Assembly (NCBI GenBank): GCA_020692215.1
Contig: JAIMKW010000002.1
Location: 434,001-498,000 of the forward strand
Reading direction: 5' to 3'
From: Sandarakinorhabdus sp.
GTDB lineage: Bacteria > Pseudomonadota > Alphaproteobacteria > Sphingomonadales > Sphingomonadaceae
DNA: 64,000 bases
The position numbers and the translations under genes were made by a program. The notes beneath the pieces were generated by a model that saw only the letters and a list, made by a program, of their open reading frames with translations, was not told the origin of the DNA and made no database searches. Below are positions 51,590 through 60,685 of this stretch, piece after piece. Each line of letters opens with the position of its first letter. The first letter of the stretch is position 1.

Positions 51590-52891
51590 TCAGCGGCCAA
51601 TCCCGCTGTATTCAAGGCCATGGCGCGCCATTTCTTCAGGGCGGTAGACATTGCGCAGATCCACCACGACCGGCGCTTTCAGCAGCGATTTCACCCTGCC
51701 AAGATCAAGGCCGCGGAAGGCATCCCACTCGGTCACCAGCACCATGGCATCAGCGCCCTCGATGGCTTCGTAGGCACCCTTTGCATATTCGATGTCTGAC
51801 AGAACAAGTTTCGCCTGTTCGATACCCTCGGGGTCAAAGGCAACGACCGTGGCGCCAGCGTCCTGCAGCGTCTGGATGATGGCAATGGCGGGGCTGTCGC
51901 GCATGTCGTCGGTATTGGGCTTGAACGTCAGCCCCAAAATCCCAACTCGCTTGCCCCGCGCCTCGCCACCCATGGCGGCAATCACCTTGCGCCCCATGGC
52001 GCGCTTGCGCTGTTCGTTCACCTGCGCAACCGTCTCGACAATGCGCACGGGCGCGTCATGATCCTGGGCGGTCTTGATCAGCGCCAGCGTGTCTTTGGGG
52101 AAGCAACTCCCGCCATATCCCGGGCCTGCGTTCAGAAACTTGCCACCGATCCGATTGTCCAACCCGATACCACGGGCGACATCCTGCACATTTGCGCCCA
52201 CCTTTTCGCAAAGGTCCGCCATTTCGTTGATGAAACTGATCTTGGTCGCAAGAAAGGCATTGGCGGCATATTTGGTAAGTTCGGCCGTGCGCCGGCTTGT
52301 CACCATGATGGGCGCCTGGTTCAGGTAGAGCGGGCGGTACACTTCCACTAGCACATGGCGGGCGCGCTGGTCCTCCACGCCGATGATGATGCGATCGGGA
52401 CGCTTGAAATCGGCGATGGCAGCGCCTTCACGCAAAAACTCCGGGTTGGAGGCGACTGCAAAGTCGGCATCCGGGTTTGTCTCGCGGATGAAGCGCTCCA
52501 CTTCGTCGCCAGTGCCCACCGGAACGGTCGACTTGGTCACGATGACAGCAAAGCCCTTCAGATTGGCTGCAATCTCCCGCGCGGCGGCATAGACATAGCT
52601 GAGATCGGCATGTCCGTCCCCTCTGCGCGAAGGCGTCCCGACAGCAATGAAAATCGCTTCTGCGCCAGCAATCCCTTCAGCCAGATCGGTCGTGAAAGTC
52701 AGGCGACCGGCCTTCACATTGGATGCGACAATATCATCAAGGCCCGGCTCGAAGATCGGCATCACATTGGCCCTGAGGCGCTCGATCTTCCCCGGATCCT
52801 TGTCGACGCAAACGACATCGTGCCCGAAATCCGCAAAGCAGGCACCAGACACCAGGCCCACATATCCCGAACCGATCATTGCGACGCGCAT
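51590..52891 (-). CDS. ugd: UDP-glucose 6-dehydrogenase
   Basis: The enzyme oxidises UDP-glucose twice with NAD+ to UDP-glucuronate, a precursor of exopolysaccharide and glycolipid sugars. The 433-residue protein has the Rossmann motif GSGYVGLVSGACFADFGHDV near the N-terminus, TKSTVPVGTGDEV, and the catalytic GYGGSCFPKDTLAL with its active-site cysteine. It lies alone between the tRNA and a mitofilin-like gene. Sphingomonads use glucuronate in their glycosphingolipids and capsules, which would fit. Confidence 0.95.
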   Translation of the reverse strand: MRVAMIGSGYVGLVSGACFADFGHDVVCVDKDPGKIERLRANVMPIFEPGLDDIVASNVKAGRLTFTTDLAEGIAGAEAIFIAVGTPSRRGDGHADLSYVYAAAREIAANLKGFAVIVTKSTVPVGTGDEVERFIRETNPDADFAVASNPEFLREGAAIADFKRPDRIIIGVEDQRARHVLVEVYRPLYLNQAPIMVTSRRTAELTKYAANAFLATKISFINEMADLCEKVGANVQDVARGIGLDNRIGGKFLNAGPGYGGSCFPKDTLALIKTAQDHDAPVRIVETVAQVNEQRKRAMGRKVIAAMGGEARGKRVGILGLTFKPNTDDMRDSPAIAIIQTLQDAGATVVAFDPEGIEQAKLVLSDIEYAKGAYEAIEGADAMVLVTEWDAFRGLDLGRVKSLLKAPVVVDLRNVYRPEEMARHGLEYSGIGR

Positions 52892-52972
52892 GCGAATCCC
52901 CGACTTTCAACTGGATGCCCTGGGGCTGGCGCTTAGCCGCAGCGCGCTACCCACTGCAAGCCACGTGCAAGG

Positions 52973-54061
52973 TTAAGGCACTTTTGGCACCCGCCCTGCA
53001 CCCGACCCGGCGGCCGGTGCCGGGGCAGGCTCCGGGTCCATCGCAGGCTGCACGATGGCGGGCGCAAGCGCCGATGCGTCTGCAGAAGCCGCATCCAGAA
53101 GCATGGTCTCAAGCCGGTCGAGCGCCGCTTCGGCTGCAGCAAGCACACGCGCATCGGCCATCCACTGGTCGCGCACGGCCGAAGGGGGCGCCCTCTGCAG
53201 CCGTGCCACAGCCAGCGCAATATCCCCGCTGGCCAGCGCTTCGCGGGCAGCGGCAACCGCATCTGTCTCCACAGGCTCGGCAACAGTTCCATCGCGAACA
53301 GTCACAAGGCCGGACAGCCGCGACATCAACCGGGCCCAGAAGCCCTGCGATTGAGTTGGTGGCGTAGTCGCACCATCCCCACTGTCCAGTGTCTCCAGCC
53401 TCGCCGCGAGGGTCTCCCGTGTCTGCGGCACGGCCGACCAGCGCGCCAGCGAATCGATCGCGGCGGTATCCTGGGCCGAAAAGCGGGCAGACAACACCGA
53501 TTGAACCGGCCCAAGCGGGCGCCCCGATTCCAGCATCCTGCGGGCAACCGTGACCATGAACAGATCGCGCACCTGGCGATCCCCCGCTTCAGCAACACCG
53601 CTTGTGCGCTGAAGATCGATTGCAATCTGTTCCAGACGCGCAGCAATATTGGCATCGATGGATTGAAAGGCCGCTGCCTGCGCTTCGAGTGCCGCTATTC
53701 TGCCAGTGATCGGCGCCATGTCCTCCGCCACCGCAGTCCCCGGCACAACAGCCAGCCCAACAGAAGACTGAGCCTCGAGCCTCTCCACGCGGGACAGCAG
53801 AATATCGACGCGAGGATCACGCACAACGGCTGGATCGGACCGCAGCGCCTCTGGCATCTGGCCGCGGACCTGCCGTTCGAACCAGGGGCTTGCGACCATG
53901 CCCAGCAGCAGCGCCAGAAAAACAGCGGCGATGAGCCAGGGCCATAATGATCGCTCGGACCGGGAAGGCGCTCTCTCCCTGCGCGCAGACTGGCTTCGGG
54001 CAGCCAGTCTGTCCAAGTCGTCCTGTTTGCGGGTGGCCGTGTCGGCGGTGTAGTCAACCAT
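52973..54061 (-). CDS. Mitofilin/HemX-like inner-membrane protein
   Basis: The 362-residue protein has one N-terminal helix (LWPWLIAAVFLALLLGMVAS, about residues 39-58), then a helical, coiled-coil-rich periplasmic region and an Ala/Pro-rich end. A gene of the mitofilin-like COG4223 group commonly follows hemD in alphaproteobacteria. It overlaps hemD by eight bases, so co-translation is likely. Mitofilin homologues shape inner membranes; intracytoplasmic membrane shaping or porphyrin-pathway support are plausible roles, neither proved. Confidence 0.75.
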   Translation of the reverse strand: MVDYTADTATRKQDDLDRLAARSQSARRERAPSRSERSLWPWLIAAVFLALLLGMVASPWFERQVRGQMPEALRSDPAVVRDPRVDILLSRVERLEAQSSVGLAVVPGTAVAEDMAPITGRIAALEAQAAAFQSIDANIAARLEQIAIDLQRTSGVAEAGDRQVRDLFMVTVARRMLESGRPLGPVQSVLSARFSAQDTAAIDSLARWSAVPQTRETLAARLETLDSGDGATTPPTQSQGFWARLMSRLSGLVTVRDGTVAEPVETDAVAAAREALASGDIALAVARLQRAPPSAVRDQWMADARVLAAAEAALDRLETMLLDAASADASALAPAIVQPAMDPEPAPAPAAGSGAGRVPKVP

Positions 54062-54761
54062 CCGATACGCCTTGCCACAAGGAGCGGGCTGCCGCCAAGG
54101 CCCCGGCCAGGCTGGGCTGGTCGGCTACAGCAAGTGCGCGCCACCCGGTCTCCGCCGCTTCCGCGACGGCAGGACTAAGGGCAACAAGCCGCACCGAAGC
54201 CCGATCAAGTCCGGATTTCGCAATCAACTCTGAAAAATGACGCGCAGTCCGGGTCGAAAACAGCAGCACGGCAAAAGCCTCGCCCTTTTGCAGCGCATCG
54301 ATGGCCGGCCGTGGAAGGGCTTCAACGCGCCGTGCTGCGTAAACAGCGCGTTGAACCACCTTAAGGCTTTCGGGCACCTCAAGGGTGGCGCTGGCCTCCC
54401 CAGTCAGGTGCAGAAGCGTCGAGATCCCGTCGCGGGCCGCCAGCGCCAGGGCAGCGCTCCCATCACTATTGCCGATTGCCACGATATGGAAACCGGCGTC
54501 CGACGCGATGTCAGCAGTCCGCGCACCAACAGCATAAGCGGGAATGGATTTGAGTGCCGGGTAAGCGGCCGCAACCAGCTGGGGGCTCCGTGCACTGGTA
54601 AACAGCAGCGCCTCAGGAGGCAGTTTCGGCAGGGTCCACGGCAAAGGCTCGATCGCAAGCAAAGGGGCTGACACCGCTCTGAACCCCGCCTCCTTAGCCG
54701 CAGCGCAGGTCCGCGCGGCTTCCTCGGCAGGGCGGGTTATAATCAGCAGTGGATGGGTCAA
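54054..54761 (-). CDS. hemD: Uroporphyrinogen-III synthase
   Basis: HemD closes hydroxymethylbilane with inversion of ring D to give uroporphyrinogen III. The 235-residue protein has the weakly conserved HemD pattern: LLIITRPAEEA at the start, LLFTSARSPQLVAAA, a YAVGARTADIASDAGF segment and a C-terminal VRLVALSPAVAEAAE. It overlaps hemC by four bases and the mitofilin-like gene by eight. This is the normal alphaproteobacterial order. Confidence 0.88.
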   Translation of the reverse strand: MTHPLLIITRPAEEAARTCAAAKEAGFRAVSAPLLAIEPLPWTLPKLPPEALLFTSARSPQLVAAAYPALKSIPAYAVGARTADIASDAGFHIVAIGNSDGSAALALAARDGISTLLHLTGEASATLEVPESLKVVQRAVYAARRVEALPRPAIDALQKGEAFAVLLFSTRTARHFSELIAKSGLDRASVRLVALSPAVAEAAETGWRALAVADQPSLAGALAAARSLWQGVSDG

Positions 54762-55705
54762 GCGCTCCCTGCCGGCTGCAGAGACTGGAGAATTGCCGGT
54801 GTTGCGCGCTCCATCAGCGCGCGCGCCAGGGCATGGCCCAGAGCCTCGGCCGAACTGTCGCCTGCCCGCAATTCACCGTTCACCCGATCCCGGCCATCCG
54901 GGCTCAGCAATTCTGCCCGCATGTGAAGACCCCCCTCCAGGCTGGCATAGGCCGCCACAGACGTGTGGCAGCTCCCGCCAAGCCCCGCCAGCAAGGCGCG
55001 CTCCGCCTGCAGGCAGGCCATGGTGTCGGGATGGTTGATGGCCTTCAAAAGGCCAAGCATCTTCTGGTCGTCAGCCCGGCAGGTTATGCCCACGATTCCC
55101 TGCGAAGCCGCAGGAAGCCAGTCGCCCATCGAAAGTGTGACGCCCGCTTCAATCCCCAGCCGGTCAAGTCCGGCAGCCGCCAGAAAGGTCGCGGCGACAG
55201 TCCCATCTGCAATGTGGCGCAGCCGGGTCTGCACATTGCCGCGGAGCACCACAACCTTCAGATCGGGCCTTCGGTTCAGAAGCTGGGCCTGTCGGCGTGG
55301 GCTTGAAGTCCCGACTGTCGAGCCCGGCGGAATGTCAGCCAGAGATGTGGCACCCACGAGCCGGTCCCGCGGGTCTGCCCGCTGCAGGACGGCGGGAAGC
55401 GCGATGCCATGGGCAAGACCTGTTTCCACATCCTTCATCGAATGCACTGCAAAATCGATGTCGCCAAGGATCAATGCGCCATCCAGCTCCTTGGTCCACA
55501 GCGCCTTGCCCCCGATTTCAGCAAGCGGCCGATCCAGAACCTTGTCCCCCACTGTCTGAACCACCACCGTCTCGATCGCATGGGCCGCAAGGCCATGGGC
55601 CTTTCGCAGGGCTTCGGCGACCATGCTGGCCTGAGCGAGAGCCAATGGCGATCCTCGGGTTCCGAGTTTGAGGCTTTTGCACTGATCTGGATGGTCTGCT
55701 GTCAT
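54758..55705 (-). CDS. hemC: Hydroxymethylbilane synthase (porphobilinogen deaminase)
   Basis: HemC polymerises four porphobilinogens to hydroxymethylbilane. The 315-residue protein has LGTRGSPLALAQA, GDIDFAVHSMKDVE, GTSSPRRQAQ and the dipyrromethane cofactor cysteine Cys246 in GLGGSCHTSVAAYA. The start at 55705 matches family length; the frame open to 55810 encodes no homology. It is the first gene of hemC-hemD-mitofilin-like. It supplies tetrapyrroles for both heme and bacteriochlorophyll. Confidence 0.94.
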   Translation of the reverse strand: MTADHPDQCKSLKLGTRGSPLALAQASMVAEALRKAHGLAAHAIETVVVQTVGDKVLDRPLAEIGGKALWTKELDGALILGDIDFAVHSMKDVETGLAHGIALPAVLQRADPRDRLVGATSLADIPPGSTVGTSSPRRQAQLLNRRPDLKVVVLRGNVQTRLRHIADGTVAATFLAAAGLDRLGIEAGVTLSMGDWLPAASQGIVGITCRADDQKMLGLLKAINHPDTMACLQAERALLAGLGGSCHTSVAAYASLEGGLHMRAELLSPDGRDRVNGELRAGDSSAEALGHALARALMERATPAILQSLQPAGSA

Positions 55706-55962
55706 GGACTCTTCTTGCCCGTATCGCCCGTCCGCGCCAAGGGGCTGCGTTGAGGAACAGGTCAGCCTGCACGGGCCGATTTCGAGCCTCATCAATCGCT
55801 TTGTCAACAATAGGGCTTGAAATTGGTCTCACTCTGTTGCAATGGCGCGACGCTTCGTACCGAACCACGCCGCCATGGCAAGGAGAGGAATGAGCTTGCG
55901 GCCGCAAGGTCTCCCCATGGCCTGCAACATCGGGGCAATCATGCCCCACCAAGGAGGTCAGA

Positions 55963-56280
55963 ATGAACAAGATGCTTACGCTCGCCGCTGTTGCGAGCCT
56001 CGCCCTGGTTGCCGCTTGCGGCGAAAAGAAGGAAGCAGAAGTCACCGACGCAGCAGCCGACACCGTCGCTGCCGCTGGTGAGACGGTCGATGCCGCTGCT
56101 GCAACCGTCGATGCTGCTGCTACCGACGTTGCTGCTTCGGCCGACGCAGTGGCTGCCGACGCTGCCGCCACGACAGCGGGCGCCGTTGCCGGCGCAGCCG
56201 ACACCGTTGCTGCCAGCGCCGACAAGATGGACGCTGCTGCCGACGCGATGAAGGACAAGGCCGCCGAGATGGCCAAGTAA
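55963..56280 (+). CDS. Small Ala-rich lipoprotein
   Basis: The 105-residue protein has a lipoprotein signal (ALVAAC, Cys19) followed by a low-complexity region of Ala, Asp, Thr and Val. Units such as DTVAAAGETVDAAAATVDAA recur with a spacing of about 7-11 residues, predicting a long amphipathic helix; the end is basic (MKDKAAEMAK). AAGGAGG lies nine bases before the start. A strong terminator follows, so it is monocistronic and probably well expressed. Function is unknown; an envelope spacer or stress lipoprotein is possible. Confidence 0.75.
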   Translation: MNKMLTLAAVASLALVAACGEKKEAEVTDAAADTVAAAGETVDAAAATVDAAATDVAASADAVAADAAATTAGAVAGAADTVAASADKMDAAADAMKDKAAEMAK

Positions 56281-56305
56281 GCTTTCAGCTTACTGACGTT
56301 AACGA

Positions 56306-56338
56306 AGGGCCGCGGTGACATCACCGCGGCCCTTTTTA
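56306..56338 (+). terminator. Rho-independent terminator after the Ala-rich lipoprotein
   Basis: A long perfect inverted repeat, AGGGCCGCGGTGA and its complement, closed by a CA loop, is followed by TTTTT. It lies 25 bases after the stop codon and also sits 69 bases downstream of the convergent kup gene. Confidence 0.92.
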
Positions 56339-56406
56339 TTTTGCGCTGCCATGGAAGCGGACTGTCGCCGAGAGCCCATCGCTGCAGGCGCAGCGGGCAC
56401 CTGCCC

Positions 56407-58308
56407 CTAAATCTCCACCTGGCTCCCAAGCTCCACCACCCGATTCGTTGGCAGCTTGAAGAATTCCATCGCGGATTCCGCATTCCGCAGCATCCAGGCA
56501 AACAGCTTTTCCCGCCACAAGGCCATGCCCGGATTCTCGGATGGCAGCAGCGTCTGCCGCGCCAGGAAAAAGCTTGTGTCCATCATCTTGATCTGCGGCC
56601 CGCAATTCTCGGCCATCTTCAACGCGGCAGGAACATCAGGCTGCTGCATGAACCCATAGCGCAGGATCATCCGATAGAAGTTCTCGCCGAGATCGAAAAC
56701 CTCGATCCGGTCTTCCGTGTCGATGAACGGGATCTCGTCGATGATCACCGTCAGGATCAGAATGCGCTCATGCAAAACCTTGTTGTGCTTCAGATTGTGG
56801 AGCAGCGCATGCGGCACACCTTCGGCTGTGGATGTCATGAAAACGGCCGTGCCCGGCACCCGCGTTGCAGCCCGGGATGCCGATTTGATAAAGATTTCCA
56901 TAGGCATCGCTGATTCCTTCAGCCGATGCTGCATCAGAAGCCGGCCACGCGCCCATGTCGTCAACAGCGTGAAGGCCACCAGGCCAGCGAGCAGCGGGAA
57001 CCATCCCCCTTCGGGGATCTTCGTGAGGTTTGCGGCAAAATAAGCACCGTCGATAATCAGAAAGAGGCCGATCGCGAAACCGGAAAGCCACTTGTTCCAT
57101 TTCCAGACCGATACCATCAGAATGCCCATCATGCAGGTCGTGATGAACATGGTGCCGGTAACGGAGATGCCATAAGCCGCCGCAAGGTTGGATGAGTTCT
57201 CAAAACCAAGGACCAGCAGGATCACGAGCACCAGCAAGGTCCAGTTGATGAAGGGAATATAGATCTGCCCTTCAGTGCGGGCCGACGTATGCAGTATCCG
57301 GAGCCGTGGCAGAAATCCCAGCTGAACTGCCTGCCTCGTGATGGAAAACGCGCCCGAAATCACAGCCTGGGATGCAATGACGGTGGCCATCGTCGCAAGA
57401 AACACCAGCGGCAGGCGCAGCTCTTCGGGTGCCATCAGGAAGAAGGGATTCCGTATTGCCTCCGGGTTGACGATCAAAAGCGCACCCTGCCCCAGATAGG
57501 TCAGCATCAGGGCCGGCATGACGATTACCATCCAGCTCAGCTTGATCGGATTGCGTCCGAAATGCCCCATGTCGGCATAGAGCGCCTCGGCCCCGGTTAC
57601 GGCGAGCACCACAGACGACAGCGCAAGGAACGCCAGCAACCCATCGGACTGGAAGAACAGAAAGGCATGATGGGGGGACAAGGCGAACAGGATCCCGGGG
57701 TTTTCGATGATGTTCATCGTTCCGAGCACGGCAATCGTGACGAAATAGACGAAGGTTATAGGGCCGAAGAAGGCGCCCACACGGGCGGTGCCATAGGCCT
57801 GGATCAGAAACAGGGCGACAATGATGCCGATCGAGATCGGCAAGACCAGAGGTTGCAGCCCGGCTTCCACAACGGTGAGGCCTTCGACGGCTGACAACAC
57901 GGAAATGGCCGGTGTGATGATGCTCTCGCCGAAGAACAGGGCTGTCGCCAGAATGCCCAGAACGACCACCCATGGCGCCCATCGCTTCCCATGGGAATGG
58001 CGCATCAGAAGCGCCTGCAGTGCGATCGTTCCACCCTCGCCGCGATTGTCTGCCCGCAGGACGATACCGACATATTTGACGGTGACCACCATCATCATGG
58101 TCCAGAAGATCAGGCTGATGATTCCGAAAATATGATATTCATCCACCGGCAGAGGATGCGGGCCGATGAATGTTTCCCTGAGCGCATAGAGGGGCGATGT
58201 CCCGATATCGCCGAACACGACACCGAGCGCGCCCAGCATCAGCTTGCCAAGACCATCCTTGCCCTGGCCTGCACGCTCCGCACCGGTGTTCACGGCAGGC
58301 GCACTCAC
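56407..58308 (-). CDS. kup: Potassium uptake protein Kup
   Basis: Kup is a proton-coupled K+ importer of the KUP/HAK/KT family. The 633-residue protein has about 12 transmembrane helices and the family motif [20 protein letters not shown] at the N-terminus. [19 protein letters not shown] and [19 protein letters not shown] follow, and a soluble C-terminal domain of about 170 residues ends the protein. The 159 bases upstream, shared with the gst gene's 3' end, show no recognised riboswitch. Confidence 0.94.
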   Translation of the reverse strand: MSAPAVNTGAERAGQGKDGLGKLMLGALGVVFGDIGTSPLYALRETFIGPHPLPVDEYHIFGIISLIFWTMMMVVTVKYVGIVLRADNRGEGGTIALQALLMRHSHGKRWAPWVVVLGILATALFFGESIITPAISVLSAVEGLTVVEAGLQPLVLPISIGIIVALFLIQAYGTARVGAFFGPITFVYFVTIAVLGTMNIIENPGILFALSPHHAFLFFQSDGLLAFLALSSVVLAVTGAEALYADMGHFGRNPIKLSWMVIVMPALMLTYLGQGALLIVNPEAIRNPFFLMAPEELRLPLVFLATMATVIASQAVISGAFSITRQAVQLGFLPRLRILHTSARTEGQIYIPFINWTLLVLVILLVLGFENSSNLAAAYGISVTGTMFITTCMMGILMVSVWKWNKWLSGFAIGLFLIIDGAYFAANLTKIPEGGWFPLLAGLVAFTLLTTWARGRLLMQHRLKESAMPMEIFIKSASRAATRVPGTAVFMTSTAEGVPHALLHNLKHNKVLHERILILTVIIDEIPFIDTEDRIEVFDLGENFYRMILRYGFMQQPDVPAALKMAENCGPQIKMMDTSFFLARQTLLPSENPGMALWREKLFAWMLRNAESAMEFFKLPTNRVVELGSQVEI

Positions 58309-58467
58309 AGCGGCCAGCTCACGGGTTGGGGTTCAGCATTGACGGAAAAATGCAGTTCACGGCATCACCGCAGGTGGCGGCCCCACAAAGGGGTCGGACG
58401 GGCGGCCGCGCTAGCAGCTATTCGCATGTGCAGCAATGCCCCCTCTCTTCTGCCCTGTCTGTGCAGA

Positions 58468-59091
58468 TCACAGGAAATTGTAAGTACCGCCCTTCTCCAG
58501 CGCCCTTTGATAGGCAGGCCGCGCCTGAAACCGCTTCACCCAGGCATCCATGGCGGGAAGCGCACTCCGCAGCCCATAGACCCCGGCAATTTCGCCCACG
58601 AAACTCATCTGGATATCCGCGCCGGTTATGCCGTCGCCGACAAGCCAGTCCCTGCCCTCCAGCTTGCTGTTCACCCATCCCAGGTGCCGCTGCAATTCGC
58701 TGTCGATCCGCGGGTTGAGCGGCCCCGCAGCCTCGCCCAGGCGGCTGGTGTAGAGCCTCAGCATCAAAGGCAGCATTGCCGAGCCTTCGGCATAATGCAA
58801 CCACATGATATAATTATCAAAGTCCACACTGCCAGCCTGCGGCACCAGTCGGCCTTTGCCCACCCGCGACAGAAGCGTTTCGATGATGGCGCCGGATTCG
58901 ATCAGCACTCTGCCATCAAGCTCCAGCATCGGTGACTTGCCCAGCGGATGCAGCGCCTCCAGTTCGGGCGGCGCCAGGCGCGTTTCGGCGTTGCGCTCAT
59001 ACTTCACCAGTTCATACGGCTCAGCCAGTTCCTCGAGCAGCCAGAGGATACGCTGGGACCGGCTGTCGTTCAGGTGATGAACTCGGATCAT
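58468..59091 (-). CDS. Glutathione S-transferase family protein
   Basis: The 207-residue protein has an N-terminal thioredoxin-like domain starting MIRVHHLNDSRSQRILWLLEEL and the cis-Pro plus glutathione contact GKSPMLELDGRVLIESGAIIE. A C-terminal helical domain has DIQMSFVGEIAGVYGL. It overlaps the ccmI stop by four bases, so it is the last gene of the cytochrome c maturation operon. That is an unusual coupling; a role in heme or thiol handling is possible but not shown. Confidence 0.88.
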   Translation of the reverse strand: MIRVHHLNDSRSQRILWLLEELAEPYELVKYERNAETRLAPPELEALHPLGKSPMLELDGRVLIESGAIIETLLSRVGKGRLVPQAGSVDFDNYIMWLHYAEGSAMLPLMLRLYTSRLGEAAGPLNPRIDSELQRHLGWVNSKLEGRDWLVGDGITGADIQMSFVGEIAGVYGLRSALPAMDAWVKRFQARPAYQRALEKGGTYNFL

Positions 59092-59768
59092 GATGCTGCG
59101 TCTTTCTGCTGCGGGGCCATTGGCGAATTTGCCGGCTGGCCCCTTTGCCCGGTGCCTTCGGGCATGCCACCCTGCCCGTCTGGTTGCATGCCTTGCATCA
59201 TTCCGGGCCCGATGCCCATCTGCCGCATCATCTCGGCCGCCCGGATCTGCTGCACCAGCATGGGCCGCCATGGCGCATCCTCGGTGCTCCGGTCGCGAAG
59301 ATCGCGCCAGACAGAAAGCGCGCGTTCGGGCTCACCGGATTGCATCCACGCCAAACCCAGAAAATAGGCAGGTGCCGGATGATCCGGCGCAAGGCGGCTT
59401 GCCCTGTCAAAGGCAAGGCGCGCCGCCGGCACCACCTGGCCATTGGCGTGCGCCACCAGCGCCACACCGGTCTGTACCCAGAGGTCGGCATTGCCGGGGA
59501 TGGCTTCCAGGCCCGAATCCAGCGCCACGACGGCGGTTTCCGTCCGTCCCATCCGGATCAGGGCATCCGAAAGGGTAAGCCAGGCGCGCACATCCCCGAA
59601 ATTTTCAAGAAGCGCCTTGGATGCCTGTTCCGCCTCGGGCGTAAGATCAGGGTTCTGGACCTTTATCGGCGCGGGCGATGCCGGGAGCCCCGGGCTGCCC
59701 GTCAGCGCATATCCGGCAACGGCAACGGCAAGACCGGCAGCCACCAGCAGCGGGATCTGCCATTTCAT
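59088..59768 (-). CDS. ccmI: Cytochrome c maturation protein CcmI-like (TPR)
   Basis: The 226-residue protein has an N-terminal anchor (QIPLLVAAGLAVAVAGYALTG) and a periplasmic TPR domain (NFGDVRAWLTLSDALIRMGRTETAVVALDSGLEAIPGNADLW). A Gly/Met/Gln-rich tail (GPGMMQGMQPDGQGGMPEG) ends it. CcmI/CycH presents apocytochrome c to the heme ligation complex. It is shorter than the two-domain CcmI of Rhodobacter and has only the TPR part. It overlaps ccmH and the gst gene by four bases each. Confidence 0.82.
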   Translation of the reverse strand: MKWQIPLLVAAGLAVAVAGYALTGSPGLPASPAPIKVQNPDLTPEAEQASKALLENFGDVRAWLTLSDALIRMGRTETAVVALDSGLEAIPGNADLWVQTGVALVAHANGQVVPAARLAFDRASRLAPDHPAPAYFLGLAWMQSGEPERALSVWRDLRDRSTEDAPWRPMLVQQIRAAEMMRQMGIGPGMMQGMQPDGQGGMPEGTGQRGQPANSPMAPQQKDAAS

Positions 59769-60154
59769 CGCCGGATCCTCCGCGCCAACAAAACGCCGCC
59801 CAGAAGCAGGAACAGGAAGGGGGCCGCCCAAAGCAGCGCCGTATCCGTGCGCGCAGGCGGCACAAAGCTCACCCAGTCACCATAGCGTTCCACGAACCAG
59901 GCGCGAACCTCCTCTGGATCTTCCCCGGCAGAAATACGCTCCCGAACTTCCACCCGCATGGTCTGTGCCTGCGGCGCGTTGGAATCGAGGATCGCCTGGT
60001 TCTGGCAGGTCAGACAGCGAAGCTCCGCCATCAGGGCCTTTGCTCTCGCCTCGGCCACAGGATCTTCCAGGGGGACATCGGCGATATAGACAGGATCAGC
60101 CGCCAGACCAGGGGCCGGCAACAGCAACAGCAGTGCCATGACCAAGGCCTTCAT
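59765..60154 (-). CDS. ccmH: Cytochrome c maturation protein CcmH (thiol oxidoreductase)
   Basis: CcmH reduces the CxxCH cysteines of apocytochromes. The 129-residue protein has a signal peptide (ALVMALLLLLPAPGLA), the redox motif LRCLTCQNQ with Cys47 and Cys50, and a C-terminal helix. The sequence RYGDWVSFVPP is characteristic. It overlaps ccmG and ccmI by four bases each. Confidence 0.94.
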   Translation of the reverse strand: MKALVMALLLLLPAPGLAADPVYIADVPLEDPVAEARAKALMAELRCLTCQNQAILDSNAPQAQTMRVEVRERISAGEDPEEVRAWFVERYGDWVSFVPPARTDTALLWAAPFLFLLLGGVLLARRIRR

Positions 60155-60678
60155 TTCGCCTTCTCCAGCTCAGCCAGCAGGATCGGCACATGGTCTGCCC
60201 GAATCTCTCCCAGATGCTGGAAGCGGATGATTCCCTTGCCGTCGATCACATAGGTTTCCGGAACGCCGGATGCGCCGAGGGCCAGCATCATTCGGCCCTG
60301 CACATCCATCCCGATCCGCGTGAAAGGATTGCCATGCTTGCCCAGGAAACCGGCAACATTTGCGGCTGTGTCGCGCACCGCAATGCCGTGAACGATGGCG
60401 CCGTTGTCGGCCAGAGCCTGTAGTTGCGGGGCTTCCACCGCGCATGGCAGGCACCAGCTGGCAAACACGTTCACCAGAACCGGTGGCCCGCCTGCCGCAA
60501 GATCCACGCGGGAAAGCCCTTGTGCACCCGCAGTTCCCTCGAATGCAAAGTCTGGCACCGGCTTGCCAATCATGTGGCTCACAATCACCGCCTCGGTCGG
60601 TTTCCCAAGGTTTCCCGCCATCAGCGCCAGCAAAGCCGCAAACCCCAGCAACGGCAACAGCCAGAACAGTCTTTTCAT
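60151..60678 (-). CDS. ccmG: Thiol:disulfide interchange protein CcmG/DsbE
   Basis: CcmG is a membrane-anchored thioredoxin-fold reductant for cytochrome c maturation. The 175-residue protein has an N-terminal anchor (residues 4-22), the active site WCLPC (75-79) within NVFASWCLPC, and the cis-Pro region GVPETYVIDGKG. The start at 60678 gives a normal N-terminus, seven bases after ccmF. It overlaps ccmH by four bases. Confidence 0.94.
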   Translation of the reverse strand: MKRLFWLLPLLGFAALLALMAGNLGKPTEAVIVSHMIGKPVPDFAFEGTAGAQGLSRVDLAAGGPPVLVNVFASWCLPCAVEAPQLQALADNGAIVHGIAVRDTAANVAGFLGKHGNPFTRIGMDVQGRMMLALGASGVPETYVIDGKGIIRFQHLGEIRADHVPILLAELEKAK

Positions 60679-60685
60679 CGCTGTC

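Noticed and set aside
58309..58467. Possible potassium or c-di-AMP riboswitch upstream of kup
   Set aside because: No recognisable conserved core or terminator/anti-terminator pair could be made out in this GC-rich leader.
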